Origin: DASYTH01 sp035762905
Lineage (GTDB): Bacteria; Actinomycetota; Actinomycetes; Mycobacteriales; Pseudonocardiaceae
Length of the DNA: 64,000 nt
Assembly (NCBI RefSeq): GCF_035762905.1
Contig: NZ_DASUCC010000157.1
Location: 1 to 64,000, forward strand
Reading direction: 5' to 3'
Positions 16,295-44,798 of the stretch are shown here, one piece after another. Both the position numbers and the translations under genes were made by a program. Numbering within the stretch: the first letter of the stretch is position 1; the number at the start of each line of letters is the position of its first letter. The notes under the pieces were generated by a model. It saw only the letters and a list, made by a program, of their open reading frames with translations. It did not search any database and was not told the DNA's origin.

Positions 16295-16336
16295 CGGTGC
16301 GTCGGCCTCGGTCCCGGCACGAGTGCCGACGATTTC

Positions 16337-17353
16337 TCAGGTGGGGAGGTAGTCGTTGGTGTAGGCCTGCGTGGCGTCGACCGGGTTGGGGATCAGCTGG
16401 TAGGCGTTCATGAAGTCGGCCATGGCACGCCAGGTGTCCGGGTCGTTGGAGCCCATGCGGCCCTGGTGGGTACGCCACAGCGGGATGGTCGCGTCCAGCA
16501 CGGCCTTGGCGCCGGCCGCCTTGGCCGGGTCCTCAAGACCCGGCACGTACCGCTTGCTGATGTCCAGGGCCTGCTGGGGATTGGCGATGGTCTCCTCGAT
16601 CGCCCGCAGGGTCACCGCGACGAACGTCTTGATATCCGCCGGGTTGGCCGCCAGCACACTCTGGGCCACGCCGAGACCGTTGGACACCAACGGCAACGGA
16701 TTCAGCACGTCGGCCAAGGTGATCGTGCGCACGGCCAACCGCATCTCCTTGAACTGGACGGCTTCGTTGTTGAGGTAGCCGATCACCCCGTCCACCTTGC
16801 CGCCGGCGAGTGCGGCGACCTGGGTGAACCCGATGTTGGTCACGGTGAGATCGGACGTGGTGAGGTTGGCACTCTGCAGCAGTGCCAGCAGCGCGAAGTA
16901 CGTCTCGCCAAAGGGCCCCGGCACGCCGATGTTGCGACCCCGCAGATCGGCCGGGGTGCGTATCGGGGAATCCTCCCGGACCATCAGCGACACCGGATAG
17001 CGGCCGTACAGGGTCGCCACGTTCACCACCGGCACCGACTGCGTCCGCGCCTGCAGCATCTCGTCACCGCCCGCGTAGACCACATCCTCTCGGCCGGCCG
17101 TCAGCGCGCCGAAGACATCCTCCGCCAGGGCGTGGTGCCGCAACGTGATGGTCAACCCGGCGTCGCGGTAGTAGCCCAGCGATTCCGCAAGGTAGAACGG
17201 CGCGAACTGAATGTTGGGAATGTAGGCCAGACCGATCGTCAGGTTCTTTCCGCCGACGCCCTGGGATTGCTCCGGCGGCGAGGCGCATCCGGTCAGCGCC
17301 GCCACGGCGACCGCGGCCAGGCACCACAGGCCGGTGATCCTCTTCGCTCGCAT
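16337..17353 (-). CDS. NMT1/THI5-like ABC transporter substrate-binding lipoprotein
   Basis: 338 aa from ATG 17353, the start that places the lipobox (Leu-Thr-Gly-Cys) 20 to 23 residues in; a start at 17395 would overlap the permease. After lipidation at Cys23 the mature part reads as a two-lobe periplasmic-binding fold: Gly-Leu-Ala-Tyr-Ile-Pro-Asn-Ile-Gln-Phe-Ala-Pro-Phe-Tyr-Leu-Ala near 43-60 and Gly-Gly-x-Asp-Glu. Relatives bind thiamine precursors, sulfonates or nitrate. It follows the permease by 14 bases in the same operon. Confidence 0.85.
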   Translation of the reverse strand: MRAKRITGLWCLAAVAVAALTGCASPPEQSQGVGGKNLTIGLAYIPNIQFAPFYLAESLGYYRDAGLTITLRHHALAEDVFGALTAGREDVVYAGGDEMLQARTQSVPVVNVATLYGRYPVSLMVREDSPIRTPADLRGRNIGVPGPFGETYFALLALLQSANLTTSDLTVTNIGFTQVAALAGGKVDGVIGYLNNEAVQFKEMRLAVRTITLADVLNPLPLVSNGLGVAQSVLAANPADIKTFVAVTLRAIEETIANPQQALDISKRYVPGLEDPAKAAGAKAVLDATIPLWRTHQGRMGSNDPDTWRAMADFMNAYQLIPNPVDATQAYTNDYLPT

Positions 17354-17367
17354 CCCTGATCCCACTG

Positions 17368-18255
17368 TCACTCCCCGACTCGCCGCGATACCCAACCTTC
17401 TACCAGGCGTACACCGCCGTGCAGCGCCGCGGCCAGCGCCGCGAGCACCACCAGCGTCGCGAACAGCCCTGCCGAATCCGCGTAATCACGCTGCACGGCC
17501 AGAAACTGACCCAGACCACTGCCGCCCACGACCAACTCCCCCACCACCGCACCGGTGACCGACCAGGTGACACCGGTCCGCAGACCCGCGAGCACACTGG
17601 GCAAGGCCAGCGGCGCCTCCACGTGCCGGCACAGCCGCCACCTCGTCGCCCCGTCGACCCGGGCCGCATCAAGCACTTCCCGATCCAGGGTCCGCAAGCC
17701 GAGCGTCGTGTTCACCACGATGGGAAAGAACACCAACAACGCACACAACACCACCACCGGTGTCAACCCGTAACCCAGCCACAACGCCAGTAACGGAGCC
17801 AACGCAACCGCCGGAATCGCCTGCAACGCCGCAAGATACGGCTGCAGCATGGCCGCTACCAACGCATTGCGCGCGATCGCATAGCCCAACGGTATCGCGA
17901 CCACCGCACCCAGCAAGCTGCCAAGCAGGCTTTCCACGAGCGTGATCCAGGTGTAGTTCAGCACCGAACCCTGCAGCAGGCCTCTACCGAGCGTCTCGGC
18001 CACGACTCCCGGCGTGGGCAGGAAAAAGGTCGACACCACACCGCTTCCGGTCAGCGCCTGCCACGTGCTCAGCAGTACGACGCCGAAGACCAGGGGCGCG
18101 ACGAAGCCGCGCCGGGAACTCCAGGTTCCCCGTGGACGCCGGGCGGGCTCGCCATGAACCCGATCGTCGAGCGGCCGCGAGTACCGGGCCCGGTCGCCGC
18201 GGACCAGCACATGTCTTGCACCGACGAGCTTTCCGCCATTGCCTCCGCCGCGCAT
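17368..18255 (-). CDS. ABC transporter permease (SsuC/TauC/ThiX type)
   Basis: 295 aa, about six membrane helices after a 45-residue charged N terminus. The inner-membrane loop motif (Asp-Ala-Ala-Arg-Val-Asp-Gly-Ala-Thr-x-x-x-x-x-Arg-His-Val-Glu-x-Pro-Leu-Ala-Leu-Pro) that docks the ATPase is clear near 195-220. Pairs with the downstream NMT1-like lipoprotein. No cognate ATPase gene is next to it in this window. A TAGACT-like -10 box lies a few bases before the ATG, so the transcript may be leaderless. The region 18256-18503 upstream contains no convincing gene. Confidence 0.85.
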   Translation of the reverse strand: MRGGGNGGKLVGARHVLVRGDRARYSRPLDDRVHGEPARRPRGTWSSRRGFVAPLVFGVVLLSTWQALTGSGVVSTFFLPTPGVVAETLGRGLLQGSVLNYTWITLVESLLGSLLGAVVAIPLGYAIARNALVAAMLQPYLAALQAIPAVALAPLLALWLGYGLTPVVVLCALLVFFPIVVNTTLGLRTLDREVLDAARVDGATRWRLCRHVEAPLALPSVLAGLRTGVTWSVTGAVVGELVVGGSGLGQFLAVQRDYADSAGLFATLVVLAALAAALHGGVRLVEGWVSRRVGE

Positions 18256-18503
18256 TCGAGAAGTCTAGAGCCGTGGTCGGAGGCGGCCGGCGCGCGTCGG
18301 TGCGTGATCGCTTCGCCGGACAGGCCGGTGCCGGTGCTGAAGCGGATGAAGAAGATCCGGGTCCGACCGTCCCACTGTCCTGAGTGGAGGTTCATCGGGG
18401 ACAGCGTGTTCAACCCGTCGCCGAATCCGGCGCCGCCGCTGGTCGGCGGGCGGAACGGATGGGTGTCGTTGGCGCACAAGGAGCGTGGCACCTGTCCCCG
18501 GCG

Positions 18504-20252
18504 TCAGGTGGAGTCCGCGGCGGCCAGGAGTTGGGTGGCGGCGAGTTCGGCATAGAGGGGGTCGGTGGCGACCAGGTCGGCGTGGCTGCCGATGGCGCGG
18601 ACCACTCCGGTGTCCAGCACGACGATGCGGTCGGCGCGGGTGACGGTGGACAGCCGGTGCGCGACGACGAGCACGGTGGTGCTGGCCGCGGCGTCGGCGA
18701 TGGTCTCCCGCAGCGCGGCCTCGTTGACCGCGTCGAGTTGGGAGGTGACCTCGTCGAGCAGCAGCAGCCGCGGGTGCCGCAGCAGGGCGCGGGCGATGGC
18801 GATGCGTTGCCGTTCGCCGCCGGAGAGTTTGATGCCGCGGTGCCCGACCGGGGTGTCCAGGCCGTCGGGCAGCCGCTCGACCATGCCGTCGAGCCGAGTG
18901 GTGGTCAGCACCGCGGCCACCTCCTCGGCGCCTGCTGTTGGCGCACCGAACAGCAGGTTCTCCCGCAGCGTGCCGGACAGCACCGGGGCGTCCTGCTCGA
19001 CGTAGCCGATCGAAGCCCGCAGGTCGGCCAGCGGCCAGTCCCGCACGTCGGTGCCGTCGATCAGCACCCGACCGGAGTCGGGTTCGTAGAAGCGTTCGAT
19101 CAGGGAGAAGATGGTGGTCTTGCCGGCGCCGGACGGACCGACGAACGCGGTCATGCCGCCGGCCGGGACGGTGAAGCTGACCCCGTGGTGCACCTCGGGA
19201 AGCTCGGGACCGTACCGGAACCGCACCTGCTCGAAGGTCACCGACGCCGGCGAGCGGTCCGGCCGCGGCGAGGCCGGGTCGTCGTGCGGCTCGGCCGGCA
19301 GCGTGTCGACCTCGCGGATCCGGGCCACCGCGGCGGCGCCACGCTGGTACTGGGTGGCCGCGTTGATCAGGTCCCGGATCGGCGGCATCAGGTAGAGCAG
19401 ATACAGCAGGAACGCCACCAGGGTGCCGACATCGATCGCGCCGGAGACCACCCGGGCCCCGCCGAGACCGATCACCGTGATGAACGCGAGTTGCATGGCC
19501 AGGCCACCGATGTTGCCGGCCACCGCCTCCCACTTCGCCGCCCGCACACCGCCACGCCACGCCTGTAACGCCGCGTCGTGCAGCCGGTCCCGCTCGCGCC
19601 GCTCGGCACCGGAGGCCTTGACCGTGCGCAGCGCGCCCAGCACCCGCTCCAACGCGGCACCCATCGCCCCGACCGCCTCCTGCGCCTGCTTGGCCGCGCG
19701 GGAAATCCGCGGAATGATGGTCCGCACCACCACCTGGGCCAGGCACAGCGCGACCAGCGTGACCGCGAGCAGCACCGGATCCAGCAGCGCCATCAACACC
19801 ACGGTCGCGACCAGCATGAGCGTGCTGGTCACCGCGGAAACCAGCGCGCCGGTGCTCACCTGGCGCAGCAACGTGGTGTCGGCGGTGACCCGCGACATCA
19901 GGTCCCCCGGCTCGGCCGCGTCCACCGCCGGCACCCGCAACCACAGCAGCCGCGACACCAACTGCCGGCGGGCGGTCAACACCACCGACTCGGCGGTGCG
20001 CTCCAGCAGGAACGAGCCGAACGCCCCGATCCCGGCGTTGGCCAGCACCAGCACGCTCATCAACACCAGCAGACCCGCGATACCCCGGTCGGACTGCAGG
20101 CCGGCGATCAGCTCCCGCACCACCAGCGGCAGCGCCAGCCCGCTCGCCCCGGTCAACAGGCTCAACACCGCACCGATCACCAGCACCCGGCGAAACGGCC
20201 GGACATAGCCCAGCAGCACCCGCCACGTTGGTGGCTCCAACCGCGTGCGCAC
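18504..20252 (-). CDS. ABC exporter, half-transporter with fused ATPase (siderophore export candidate)
   Basis: 582 aa from GTG 20252, chosen for GGGAG seven bases upstream; TTG 20300 has no ribosome site. Residues 1-310 are a six-helix type IV exporter domain with the Gly-Asp-Leu-Met-Ser-Arg-Val-Thr-x-Asp signature. The ATPase has intact Walker A (Gly-Pro-Ser-Gly-Ala-Gly-Lys-Thr-Thr), signature Leu-Ser-Gly-Gly-Glu-Arg, Walker B Leu-Leu-Leu-Leu-Asp-Glu-Val and the switch His. It probably works as a homodimer. It diverges from the NRPS operon across the iron boxes at 20384-20417, so release of the finished siderophore is the natural guess. Confidence 0.9.
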   Translation of the reverse strand: MRTRLEPPTWRVLLGYVRPFRRVLVIGAVLSLLTGASGLALPLVVRELIAGLQSDRGIAGLLVLMSVLVLANAGIGAFGSFLLERTAESVVLTARRQLVSRLLWLRVPAVDAAEPGDLMSRVTADTTLLRQVSTGALVSAVTSTLMLVATVVLMALLDPVLLAVTLVALCLAQVVVRTIIPRISRAAKQAQEAVGAMGAALERVLGALRTVKASGAERRERDRLHDAALQAWRGGVRAAKWEAVAGNIGGLAMQLAFITVIGLGGARVVSGAIDVGTLVAFLLYLLYLMPPIRDLINAATQYQRGAAAVARIREVDTLPAEPHDDPASPRPDRSPASVTFEQVRFRYGPELPEVHHGVSFTVPAGGMTAFVGPSGAGKTTIFSLIERFYEPDSGRVLIDGTDVRDWPLADLRASIGYVEQDAPVLSGTLRENLLFGAPTAGAEEVAAVLTTTRLDGMVERLPDGLDTPVGHRGIKLSGGERQRIAIARALLRHPRLLLLDEVTSQLDAVNEAALRETIADAAASTTVLVVAHRLSTVTRADRIVVLDTGVVRAIGSHADLVATDPLYAELAATQLLAAADST

Positions 20253-20383
20253 CGACGATCTCCCATCCCGGACCAGCGGTCCCCCAACTGCCCCAGACAA
20301 CCGGACACCAGCGCGGCGACCCGGTCATTCCACCGTAGACCGAAGGTTCACCGTCTCCATGCCAGCTCCCCGGATGGACTAGC

Positions 20384-20417
20384 GAAGCCTAAGCTAACTT
20401 AAGCTAGCCTCACCTAA
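20384..20417. promoter_or_regulatory. Two overlapping IdeR/DmdR iron boxes
   Basis: Against the consensus TTAGGTTAGSCTAACCTAA, bases 20399-20417 match 16 of 19 and bases 20384-20402 match 13 of 19. The boxes lie between the divergent ABC exporter and NRPS genes. Iron-loaded IdeR/DmdR repressor binding here would shut both directions when iron is sufficient. Confidence 0.75.
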
Positions 20418-20513
20418 GTGGATCGGTGCCAGGAGATCGGGGATGGCGGTGGACCTGTGCGGTGGCGGCGGGGGCCGGGCGCTGGTGGGGGTTGCTGAAA
20501 GGTGCCCGTGCTG

Positions 20514-23500
20514 ATGTCCGTACCGACCTGGCCAGAGCTGTTCGGTGAGCGCGTCCGGGCCGCGCCCGACGCGGTCGCGGTGGTGTTCGAGGACGAGACT
20601 GCGCTGACCACTCTGACCTACGCCGAGCTGGACGCCCGGGCCAACCGGTTGGCGAACCGGCTCCTCGACGCGGGTGCCCGGCCCGAGCGGGTGGTGGCGC
20701 TCGCGGTCGGCCGGTCGGTCGACATGATCGTCGCCGAGGTCGCGGTGCTCAAGAGCGGCGCGGCCTACCTGCCGATCGACACCGACTACCCGGCCGACCG
20801 GATCGCCTACCTGTTCGGCGACGCCGCGCCGGTCTGCGTGGTCACCACCGGAGAACTGGCGCGGCGGCTGCCGGCGGAACCCGCGGTGCCGCGGGTGCTG
20901 CTGGACGAGTGCGAGCCGCGGTGGCCGGCCGATCCGCCGGCCGGGCCGGTGCACGCCGGCAACGCCGCTTATGTGATCTACACGTCCGGGTCGACCGGGT
21001 TACCCAAGGGCGTCGTGCTGTCCCACAGCGGTGTGGCCAAGCTGGTCGCCACCCAGACCGAGCGGTTCGGTATCGGCCCGGCCGACCGCATCCTGCAGTT
21101 CGCCTCGCCCAGTTTCGACGTCGCGTTCTGGGACCTGTGCCTGGCACTGCTCTCCGGCGGGCGGCTGATCGTGGTACCGGCGCAGCGGCGGGTGCCGGGA
21201 CGGGAGCTGACCGACTACGCCAACCGGCACGGCGTCACGTTCATGATCCTGCCGCCGAGCCTGCTCGCGGTGCTGCCGGCCGACTGCGAACTGCCGGCCG
21301 GCGCGACGCTGCTGGCCGGGACCGAGCGGGTGGCGCCGGAGCTGGTCGCGCGCTACGGGCGGGGCCGGCGGATGTTCAACGCGTACGGCCCGACCGAGGC
21401 GACGGTGAACTCGACGCTCGGCGAGTCGCATCCGGACCGGCTGCGTGGCCCGGTGGTGCCGATCGGGGTCGCCGACCCGATGACCGACGCGCATGTGCTC
21501 GACGAGGCGCTGCGGCCGGTGACCGAGGGCGAGCTCTACCTCGGCGGGCCCGGGCTCGCCCGCGGGTACCTCAACCGGCCGGCGCTGACCGCGGAGCGGT
21601 TCGTCGCCAACCCGTTCGGTGTGCCGGGTTCGCGGCTGTACCGCACCGGCGATCTGGTCCGGGTCAACGCCGATGGCGCGCTGGAGTTCCTCGGACGGGT
21701 CGATGACCAGGTCAAGATCCGCGGTCACCGGATCGAGCCGGGCGAGATCGAGTCGGTGCTGCTGGCACACGAGTCGGTCGCGGCGGCCGCGGTGCTGGCC
21801 CGCGAGGACGGCGACGGCAGACGCAGGCTGGTGGCCTACGTGGTGCCGGCCACCGGAACCGGTGACGGGGTGGTCGGAGACTGGAAGGACCTGCACGAGC
21901 TGCTGTACGCCGCGGAGGGCGGCGGCGACGAGGGCTTCGCCGGGTGGAACAGCAGCATCGACGGCGCGCCGATCCCGCTGCCGCAGATGCGGGCCTGGCG
22001 GGCGGCGACCGTCGAGCGCATCGCGGCGCTGCAGCCGAGGCGGGTGCTGGAGTTGGGCGTCGGCAGCGGGCTGATCCTCACCGCGCTCGCCGGCGGCTGC
22101 GAGGCCTACTGGGGAACGGATCTGTCCGAGCACGCCGTGGCCGCGTTGCGGTCCCGGGCGGATGGACTGCCGGTGCAGCTGCGCGCCCAGCCCGCGGACG
22201 ACCTGCGCGGGTTGCCGGCCGGGTACTTCGACACGATCGTGCTGAACTCGGTGGTGCAGTACTTCCCCAACGTCGACTACCTGGTCAGGGTGCTGCGGGG
22301 CGCGGCGGAGCTGCTGGCGCCCGGGGGTTCGATCTTCGTCGGCGATGTGCGGAACCTGCGGCTGCGTGAGCGGCTCGCGGCCGGGACGCCGCTGGAGTGG
22401 GAGGGCGAGCTGCTACTCGACCCCGACTTCTTCGTATCCCTGGAACTGCCCGGGATCACCTCGGTCGACCTGCGGGTGAAGCGGGGCGACTACCACAACG
22501 AGCTGAGCCGGTACCGGTACGACGTCGTGCTGCACACCGCGCCGGTGCGGGCCGCCGCGCCCGGCCTCGAGCTGGACTGGCCCGTCGACCTGGCCGCGGA
22601 GCTGCGCGCCGGTCATCCGTCGCTGCGGATCCGGGGTGTGCCCAACGGCCGGCTCGTGCCGTCCGGGATCGATCCCGAAGTCGTTGCGGCGCAGGCGGAA
22701 CAGCACGGCTACCGGTTCGCGGCCAGCTGGGCGGGGGACGGCCTGGACGGCGAGCTGGATCTGGTGTTCGCGCGCACGGAGCTGCCGGCCGAGATCTACC
22801 GGCGGGGCACCGCGGACCGCCCGCTGGCCAACACGCCGGCCGGGTTTCGCGACGTGCACGCGTTGATGAAGGCGGTGCGCGGGCACGTCGCGGCGAAGCT
22901 GCCGGAGCACATGGTGCCGGCCGCGTTTCTGCCGCTGCCGGCGCTTCCCGTGATGCCCAACGGAAAGCTCGACCGCGCCGCACTGCCCGCGCCGGACTTC
23001 GCCGCGCTGGCAAGCGGAACGGCGCCGCGCACCGAGCGGGAACGGCTGCTCTGCCGGCTGTTCGCCGAGGCGCTCGGCCTACCGGAAGTCGGTGCGGACG
23101 ACGACTTCTTCGCCGTCGGCGGCGACAGCATCGTGTCCATCCAGCTCGTCATCCTGGCCCGCGAGGCCGGTCTGACGATCACGCCGAGGGCCGTGTTCGA
23201 GCACCGCACCGTGGCCGGGCTCGCCAGGGTGGCCACCGAGGTGCGGCGGCAGGCGGTGGTCTCCGGGGTCGGCACGTTCCCGCTCACCCCGATCATGCGC
23301 TGGCTCGACGAGTCCGGCGGGGAGGTCACCGCCTTCAGCCAGTCCATGCTCGTCGGCCTGCCGGCCGGGCTCGCCGAGGCGGAACTGGTCCCGATCATCC
23401 AGGCGGTGCTGGACAAGCACGACGTGCTGCGGGCCCGGATCGACCGCGCGGCAGCGACGTTCACCGTCGGGCCGCCGGGGTCGGTGGCCGCGGCGTCGGT

Positions 23501-24670
23501 GCTGTCGACCGCGCCGGGGGCGGACATCGCGGCGCTGGCCGCCGAAGCCGCCGGCCGGCTCGACCCCGAGCGTGGCGTGCTGATCCAGGCGGTGCGGTGC
23601 GACGCCGGGCTGCTGCTCGTGGTGCACCACTGGGTGGTCGACGGGGTCTCGTGGCGGATTCTCCTGCCGGACCTGGCCGCCGCCGCGGCCGGTGCGGCAC
23701 TGGAGCCGGCCGGTACCCCGTTCGGGCCGTGGAGTGAGCTGCTGCACAGGGAAAGCGGCCCCCGGGCGGCGGAGCTTCCACTATGGACGTCCATTGTGGA
23801 TGGTGTGGACCCGTTGCTCACCCCGCGCCCACTCGACCCGATCGGCGATCTGCGCTCGGTGCGCAGGCTGACACTGCGGCTGCCGGTCGAGCACACCAGG
23901 CCGCTGCTCACCACCGTGCCGGCCGCGTTCCACGCCGGGATCAACGACGTGCTGCTCACCGCGCTGGCCCTGGCCGTCGCCGGCTGGCGGTCCGACAACG
24001 GCTCCGAGGACCGGTCCGACGTGCTGGTCGCGCTTGAGGGACACGGGCGGGAGGAGCAGCTCGGTGCCGGGGTCGACCTCTCCCGAACGTTCGGCTGGTT
24101 CACCAGCGTCTTCCCGGTCCGGCTCGATCCGGGCCCGCTCGACCGCGCCGAGGCGCTCGCCGGCGGGCCGGCCGCCGGCACCGCGCTGAAACGGATCAAG
24201 GAGCAACTGCGCGCCATCCCGGACCACGGCATCGGCTACGGGTTGCTGCGGCACCTCAACCCGGACACCGCCGCCGAACTGGCGGCGCGGCCGGCGCCGC
24301 AGATCAGCTTCAACTACCTCGGCCGGTTCACCGTGGCCACCGGCCAGGACTGGACCCCGCTGCCCGGCGCGGGCGTGCTGGCCGGCGGTTTCGACGACGC
24401 CATGCCGGTCGCCCCGTACACCTTGGAGATCAACGCGTTCACCTCGGACGGTGCCGGCGGACCCGAGTTGGGCGTGACCTGGGCCTTCCCCGGGGACCTG
24501 CTCGGCGAGGAATCGGTGCGGGAGCTGGCCGATGCCTGGTTCGCCGCGCTGGCCGGGCTGGCCACGCACGCCGCCCGCCCGGGTGCCGGCGGCCACACCC
24601 CCTCCGACCTCGGCATGGTCGAGCTGAGTCAGGAGGAGATCGACGAGTTCGAAGCGGAATGGGAGTCATC

Positions 24671-24674
<4 letters not shown>
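20514..24674 (+). CDS. NRPS initiation protein: A-MT-PCP-E (siderophore module 1)
   Basis: 1386 aa from ATG 20514, with GAAAGGTG nine bases upstream; an in-frame GTG at 20502 overlaps that site. The adenylation domain (about 1-830) carries YTSGSTG near 155. Between its A8 and A9 parts (about 450-680) sits an N-methyltransferase, with Leu-Gly-Val-Gly-Ser-Gly near 514 for SAM binding. PCP follows (GGDSI near 868), then an epimerase (about 915-1340, HHWVVDG near 1037). With no condensation domain it must start the chain, giving an N-methyl D-residue. The specificity residues read DVWILAAVNK, which I cannot match with confidence; it is nearest to aromatic or hydrophobic codes, although the context suggests an ornithine derivative. 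Its stop overlaps the next gene. Confidence 0.93.
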
Positions 24675-43368
<18,694 letters not shown>

Positions 43369-43372
<4 letters not shown>

Positions 43373-43578
43373 CCAACCCGTTCGAGAACCCCGACGGCGA
43401 GTACTACGCCCTCGTCAACGACGAGGGCCAGTACAGCCTCTGGCCCACCTTCATCGACGTCCCCGCCGGCTGGCGCATCACCCACGGCCCCGCCGCCCGC
43501 CAGTCCTGCCTCGACCACATCGAGTCGCACTGGACCGACATGCGCCCGGCCAACCTCGTCCGCGCCATGGGCGGCTGA
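43369..43578 (+). CDS. mbtH: MbtH-like NRPS accessory protein
   Basis: 69 aa. ATG 43369 overlaps the NRPS stop (ATGA) and has AAGGAG upstream. The conserved residues are all visible: Asn-Pro-Phe-Glu, Tyr-x-x-Leu-Val-Asn, Gln-Tyr-Ser-Leu-Trp-Pro, Pro-Ala-Gly-Trp, and the final Ile-x-x-x-Trp-Thr-Asp-Met-Arg-Pro. MbtH proteins bind adenylation domains and are needed for their solubility or activity. The position right after the NRPS is typical of siderophore operons. Confidence 0.97.
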
Positions 43579-43599
43579 CAACGAGGACCCCGCCCGGCC

Positions 43600-43646
43600 C
43601 ACACCCCAGTAGGGCGGCGCCTGCGGCGCCGCCCTACTGGGGTGTG
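43600..43646. terminator. 22-bp perfect palindromic terminator
   Basis: Bases 43600-43621 and 43625-43646 are exact reverse complements with a three-base loop (TGC). It lies between the convergent mbtH and binding-protein genes and would work in both directions. Confidence 0.85.
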
Positions 43647-43702
43647 TGGTTGGTAAACGCTCCGCCCGCCCGGCTGGCCTGCGGTGTCCTTCAGCGGTTG
43701 GG

Positions 43703-44764
43703 CTACGGCTTGCCGTCGAGGGCGGGGGTGAGTTGGGGAACGATGTCGGTGAGCGCGCTCGGCAGGCTCAGTGGGCTGCCCCAGGCCAGGGCGTCGCTGC
43801 CCTTGGTGAGGAAGATGTCGCGGCCTTCCTTGACGGACTTGAGGCTCTGGTAGAGCTGGTCGTTGTTGACGCCGTCCTCGAGCGCCTTGGAGTCGGGGTC
43901 CTCGCCGGAGAGCCACACCACGAGGTCGAGGTCGGCGAGCAGGTCGAGACGCTCGAAGCTGACCTCCTTGTTGGACTCCGAGCCGACCAGCTGCACGAGG
44001 CTGTCCGGGACGGTGAAGCCGAGGTCGGTGAAGAACCGCGCCTTGGGGTCGGTCGGGTTGAGCACGTAGAACTTGCCCGGGTCGCCGAACTGCAGCACGC
44101 CGATCGTCTTGCCCTTGAACTCGGGGTGCGCGGCCGCCGCGTCGGTGAACGACTTCTCGGTACTGGCGATCAGCTCGTCGGCCTGCTTGGCGCGGCCGAG
44201 CGACTGGCCGATCAGCTTGGTCTCGTCCTGCCAGGACATGGTGAAGTCCTCGGCGCCGGCGCCCTGGGCGACCGTCGGGGCGATCTTGGAGAGCTGGTCG
44301 TAGACCTCCTTGCTGACGTCGGAGTAGACGGTCGTGATCAGGTCGGGCCGCAGCGCCGCGATCTTCTCGAGGTTGAGCTCGTCGAAGCCACTGTGGATCT
44401 CCGGAGCCGGCTTACCGCCGAGCGCCGGGCCGACCCACGGCCACTGCTCGTAGGGGTGCTCGGGGCCGTACCAGTCGCGGATGCCGACCGGGACCATGCC
44501 GAGGGCGAGCATGTACTCCTGGTCGCGGAAGCCGGCGGCGACCACGCGCTGCGGCACGTCGGTGATCTCGGTGGTGCCGTACTTGTGCGTGACGGTCACC
44601 GGGAACCCCGCAGGCACGTAGGTGCCGGCCGGACCGGACGTGGTCGATGTGGCCGGGGTCTCGGCGTGGTAGCAGGCACTGAGCAGGCCCGCGGCGAGTG
44701 CGGCGGTGACGAGTGCGGCCGCCACCGGCCGGCGTCGCGCTAAGGCGTCGACGTGACGGTGCAT
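43703..44764 (-). CDS. Ferric-siderophore-binding lipoprotein (FecB/FhuD type)
   Basis: 353 aa. An Arg-rich start, hydrophobic core and lipobox Leu-Leu-Ser-Ala-Cys (Cys31) mark a lipoprotein. The mature part is a type III binding protein: Val-Pro-Gln-Arg-Val-Val-Ala-Ala-Gly-Phe near 73, a Leu-Arg-Pro-Asp-Leu-Ile-Thr motif near 139, and Trp-Leu-Ser-Gly-Glu-Asp near 300. It captures the iron-loaded siderophore outside the membrane for the FecCDE-type importer encoded at 48376-51378. It has its own iron box 16 bases upstream and ends at the shared palindromic terminator. Confidence 0.9.
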   Translation of the reverse strand: MHRHVDALARRRPVAAALVTAALAAGLLSACYHAETPATSTTSGPAGTYVPAGFPVTVTHKYGTTEITDVPQRVVAAGFRDQEYMLALGMVPVGIRDWYGPEHPYEQWPWVGPALGGKPAPEIHSGFDELNLEKIAALRPDLITTVYSDVSKEVYDQLSKIAPTVAQGAGAEDFTMSWQDETKLIGQSLGRAKQADELIASTEKSFTDAAAAHPEFKGKTIGVLQFGDPGKFYVLNPTDPKARFFTDLGFTVPDSLVQLVGSESNKEVSFERLDLLADLDLVVWLSGEDPDSKALEDGVNNDQLYQSLKSVKEGRDIFLTKGSDALAWGSPLSLPSALTDIVPQLTPALDGKP

Positions 44765-44779
44765 CCTGGATCCTCCAAT

Positions 44780-44798
44780 GTAGGTTTGCCTAACCTAA
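44780..44798. promoter_or_regulatory. IdeR/DmdR iron box upstream of the siderophore-binding lipoprotein
   Basis: Matches the consensus TTAGGTTAGSCTAACCTAA at 17 of 19 positions, the best box in the window. It lies directly before the lipoprotein start and touches the stop codon of the ABC exporter gene. Confidence 0.85.

Noticed and set aside
18069..18491. A 140-codon minus-strand frame overlapping the permease start
   Set aside because: The translation has some protein-like words but no recognisable domain, and most of it overlaps the permease in another frame; may be a remnant but cannot be supported.
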